Origin: Hydnum rufescens UP504
Taxonomy: Eukaryota > Basidiomycota > Agaricomycetes > Cantharellales > Hydnaceae
Length of the DNA: 64,000 bases
Direction: 5' to 3'
Assembly (NCBI GenBank): GCA_014904985.1
Contig: MU128920.1
Span: forward strand, 1 to 64,000
Numbering within the stretch: the stretch's first letter is position 1; each line of letters starts with the position of its first letter. The position numbers were made by a program, and so were the translations under genes. Positions 60,792 through 64,000 of this stretch are shown here, piece after piece. The notes under the pieces were generated by a model. The model did no database searches and had not been told where the DNA came from. It saw only the letters and a program-made list of their open reading frames with translations.

Positions 60792-61970
60792 ATGGGTCCA
60801 CAGACATATGGTGCAGCCTTGCTCAGCTTACAACTGGCCGCTTGCGCGCTTGGGTCGACTGGTTCAACCCATGCCACTTACACCATCCCTTCCACCGCTC
60901 AGTTGGGAGCATCGAGCATGCAAACTCGATCGAGTCAGGGCCCACTCGATGGTCCAAAATTAGACTTCGTTAACGGGACAAGCTTCGATTTTTGGTACTT
61001 CGACGTGACTAGCTACGATAACAAGGCGTCCATCGTCCTCGCTTTCTATGCGGCTTCAAACTACGCCCTGGGCATTAGTCCCAATCCTCCTTCCCGGAAC
61101 GAGACGATCAATATGGTCACCATCTATGGGTCGTTCCCTAATGGCACGCTTTTCGCCACTCAGATTGAAGCGGGAGAGGCCAAGGTGCGGACGGAACGCG
61201 ATGGATCGTCAGGCAATTGGACGGGTACGGGAGTTGGATGGGTCGGGGCTCCGGACTTATCAAGGTGGACCGTGACGTTCGACACGCCGGGTTCAAAGGC
61301 GAAATTAGGATGAAGTCGGTAAGCTTGCATGTCCTATCGTGTCCACGACTTCCGTGGACTCACCCTGCAGGACTAGAGATCTCCAGCACACTACTTGGGT
61401 GCTCCTGCCTCAACCCGGGACGTGTCGGAAGAACTACAACCCAATATTGGGTGGGCGAATGCCGTCCCAGATGCACATACCTTCGTGGAAGCCAACATCC
61501 AAGGGAGTCCACTGGTCTTCACCGGGTCCGGTTACCACGATAAAGTAAGTATCATTGGTCTATGCTGCAAATGTTGGCTGTTGACGGGAGTTGCGACAGA
61601 ACTGGGGGAATCGTCCGTTAAACACGGTTGCTAAATGGTGGATATGGGGTCATGCCTCGGTCGGGCCCTTTTCCCTCGTATTCTGGCACATTATCAGCAA
61701 CGAGGGGTCCGTAGTGGATAATCTTTATTTGACTCGGGATCGAAAAGTAATCGCACTCGGAGCATCGACGTTAGAGTCGGGACCCGGTGATTCTTTTACC
61801 CTGTCCATCGACTCCGGTGATAATGGGCGCTTTAGATTCGTGGAGGAGCCATCTGTCCCGATCCTGAACACTACGGGATTGACTCGATGGGTTGGGACAA
61901 TGAAGGGGGCCGAGTAGGAGCAGTCGAGGAATGTGGGCCTGTGTTGTGGGAACATTTCGTCCTCCGATAG
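60792..61970 (+). CDS. Secreted lipocalin-like (CrtC/Diels-Alderase-type) protein 2
   Basis: Paralog of the gene at 56018-57202. Start MGPQTYGAALLSLQLAACAL (signal peptide), then KLDFVNGTSFDFWYFDVTSY (first W of WWYFD replaced by F), GVGWVGAPDLSRWTVTFDTP, LQPNIGWANAVPDAH, IWGHASVGPFSLVFWHI. Two introns match those of paralog 1 (about 61318-61378 and 61545-61603). Two frame breaks: near 61289-61293 (same place as in paralog 1, but a T rather than a G seems missing) and at 61905-61909 (five G where six would continue into GPVLWEH and a stop at 61968-61970). Without correction it stops at 61917. Role unknown. Confidence 0.7.
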
Positions 61971-62410
61971 GAAAGATCCACGTTCCTAGCAAGGATTCCT
62001 GCCGGCACTTGCTTCCCACTTCACATTTACTGTGGATGCGAGGATGATATCTCGCCTCGTTACTTCGTCAAGCGTACAAGGAAGACACCAAGGTATCGTG
62101 CCGTCGATCAGCGAAGCTATCGCAACACATAGGTGGCGAGAATAGAAAGAGAGAATCCGTAGTCGATCCCACCAATTATTTGTTGGGACATCGTGCCCCA
62201 TGAACGAAAACGGTATATCGTCGGCAGAAGATAACAGTTTGAGAAGGCTGTGAACAAATGAGACAAAGATGGCAACTAGTGCAATAAAAGGTTCCGCACG
62301 TTTCGAGTGATTGCCCTCCGTCGGCGACTTCCGGTGCCACTCCCCGCCTGCAAGCTCTTAGGTGACTTAGAAAACGCATCTGGGAGTCTGCGGCACAATA
62401 CTACGCTATA
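61971..62410. other. Intergenic gap, nothing seen
   Basis: It lies between lipocalin-like gene 2 and the F-BAR gene, both on +. Short ORFs only. Confidence 0.4.
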
Positions 62411-64000
62411 ATGAGCGTGATGCCTGACTACGACGATGCCCGGACACAGTCCTCGTTCGGGGACCACGAATCGCATACATTAATACGCACCATATCCGCT
62501 GGGGCACCAATGAACGATCCTCTCATGACTCGCAGCGAGATACTCAGAGCACACTAGGTCGGACGCCCACGAGTGTGAGTCGATTAAGCAGCGAGTCTAT
62601 CGAAGGGGTGACGGATCTAGGACGGCACACCGAACTTCGCGGGAGACTACTGTCATTGACGGACAATCACTACAAGCGAGTATCGATGTCTGGTGGACGA
62701 TGTCGTCCAACCTGGGTTTGATGAGGCCATATTAAGGGCTCTGTGCGACATGGATGTGAGCTTATATTCTCATTGCTGCTCCCGTCCAGACAACCGATCT
62801 GAACGATCGTAGTGCGGAGTCCCTTTATTACTCGACCGAATAAAGCAGAGCATGGTGTCATGTAGGGTGAGATAATGCCATTAATTCCACGCATTCCCCA
62901 GGTCTGAGCTGGCGCTTCCAGGAAGCGTCTATTTTCCTTAAGAAACGGGCTACTTTAGAAGATGAGTATGGGAGGGGATTACAGAAACTTGCCAAGCAAA
63001 CTTCAGAAGTGTACGCCCTAAATGACGGGAAAGCGGGGTATGTTCTCGTCTCTGTCTTAGTAAATTGTTTCTTATTTCTTTCCGCAGGACCTTTGTCGGT
63101 GCCTGGCACTCAGCTATGAAAATCCATGAGATTATTGGAGATAATCGGATCAAGTTTGCCAGTCGACTGAATGAAATGAGCGAAGAGCTCAACTCATTAT
63201 CTAAAGAAGTAGAGAAGAATCGCAAGGCGGTAGGATTACCCAATTTTTTGCGATTATACAAATGTCACAAGTCTTCTCTCATCAACAGACCAAAGATTTG
63301 GCCACAAGATATGAGCGTTCATTGCAGGAGTCCGAGGCGTCGCTAGACAAATACAAGACACGTGTTAATGTCACAGGAGAAGAGCTGCAACGCTTTTTAA
63401 TCTCCAAGGAAGGAGAATCTTCCAGAGATGCACTTATGGGACCAGGGACGGGGACGGGGCGGATGGGGAATAGACGTGTGATTAAGGCTGTTGCTAGGGC
63501 GGCGGATGCTCCTCAAAGGTCGGAATCCTGCGAGCGTATGTTTCAGTTCAACCCCACAGTTCGGTTTTCTCTGCTTAACTATTATCGGGATGAATTAGCT
63601 CCAACGACAGGAAGAAGATATACGGTCTAGAATGTCGACGGCTTCCGACGCGTATCGGAAAGCAGTGCTAGAAACACAAACATTGCGCCAGGAATACTTC
63701 AACTTTCAGTTGCCGCGAATCTTGCGGGTGCGACCGATCTCCTTTCCCTCGTATTCCGTCCCTGATCGTTTTGTGCTTCAGGCTTTGAAAGAGTGTGCTG
63801 ACGAGGTCGACCTGGGCCTTCAATATCACCTTTCTCGATATGCTTTCCTTATGGAAAGCACGGCCCTCAATGATGGGAGGAGCGTCTCACCTGCCGGCGT
63901 TGAAGACGGTCCAGGAATCAAATTGGTGATGTCTTCTATTGATAATCAACATGATTTCAAGGTCTTCATGCAAAATTATCCGGTTGCTCTTGCGCCAAAA
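62411..64000 (+). CDS. F-BAR domain protein (RhoGAP type), 3' end outside window
   Basis: This is a membrane-curving F-BAR protein, probably one of the fungal F-BAR/RhoGAP proteins (Rgd/Rga type) that regulate Rho GTPases at growth sites. The start MSVMPDYDDARTQSSF is followed by a disordered stretch (TPTSVSRLSSESIEG). The F-BAR core reads FDEAILRALCDMD, CGVPLLLDRIKQSMVSCR, FLKKRATLEDEYGRGLQKLA, VGAWHSAMKIHEIIGDNRIK, LATRYERSLQESEASLDKYK, and LQYHLSRYAFLMESTALND near the end. A GAP domain would lie downstream of 64000 and is not seen. Frame breaks near 62552-62556 (a missing C) and possibly near 62680-62690. Several short introns are in phase. Confidence 0.8.

Overview
This window looks like a gene-dense chromosome arm of a filamentous basidiomycete, most likely an Agaricomycete. 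The evidence is the density of short introns (about 50-66 nt, GTRNGT donors, CTRAY-like branch sites, YAG acceptors), a FunK1-type kinase remnant, fungal gene sets (AzgA purine permease, Gin4/Hsl1-type kinase, Tel1, carnitine acetyltransferase) and lineage-specific secreted lipocalin-like proteins. No species can be named from sequence alone.

Layout. Bases 1 to about 10150 form a low-GC block almost without CpG. It holds tandem repeats, two giant palindromes (2323-2672 and 7903-8280), two related blocks of TAGACAC-type repeats and a decayed FunK1 kinase, but no intact gene that I can support. Composition changes abruptly near 10150. From 10785 to 47081 is an ordinary housekeeping arm: RPB4 (-) and PAF1 (+) head to head, ARP8 (+), an Asp/Glu/hydantoin racemase-like gene (-), the roughly 9.7 kb TEL1/ATM kinase (-), RBX1 (+), a kinase-like gene with a lost DFG glycine (-), carnitine acetyltransferase CAT2 (+), a poorly resolved S/T-rich candidate, SEC1 (+), an AzgA-type purine permease (+) and a Gin4/Hsl1-type kinase (+).

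From 47.1 to 53.0 kb lies an accessory island: a duplicated two-gene unit made of a 177-aa protein of unknown family (A) and a nucleotidyltransferase-fold protein (B), interleaved with NLR/WD40-like remnants and ending in tRNA-like scraps. In copy 1, A is intact while B is frameshifted; in copy 2 both are open. This is the most interesting unexplained structure here. From 53.6 to 64 kb come a hypothetical protein, a small DUF2015-like gene with a probable GC-AG intron, an inverted pair of secreted lipocalin/Diels-Alderase-like genes flanking a membrane-anchored hypothetical protein, and the 5' part of an F-BAR (RhoGAP-type) gene running off the window.

How the genes relate: RPB4, PAF1 and ARP8 all serve Pol II transcription and chromatin (elongation, Paf1 complex, INO80). 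TEL1 and RBX1, divergent from one short intergenic region, serve DNA-damage signalling and cullin-RING ubiquitination. SEC1, HSL1 and the F-BAR gene serve exocytosis and morphogenesis. A recurring caveat is that many conserved genes (PAF1, TEL1, SEC1, HSL1, F-BAR, both lipocalins) contain single-base frame breaks, mostly at homopolymers, which I read mainly as sequence or assembly errors rather than gene death.
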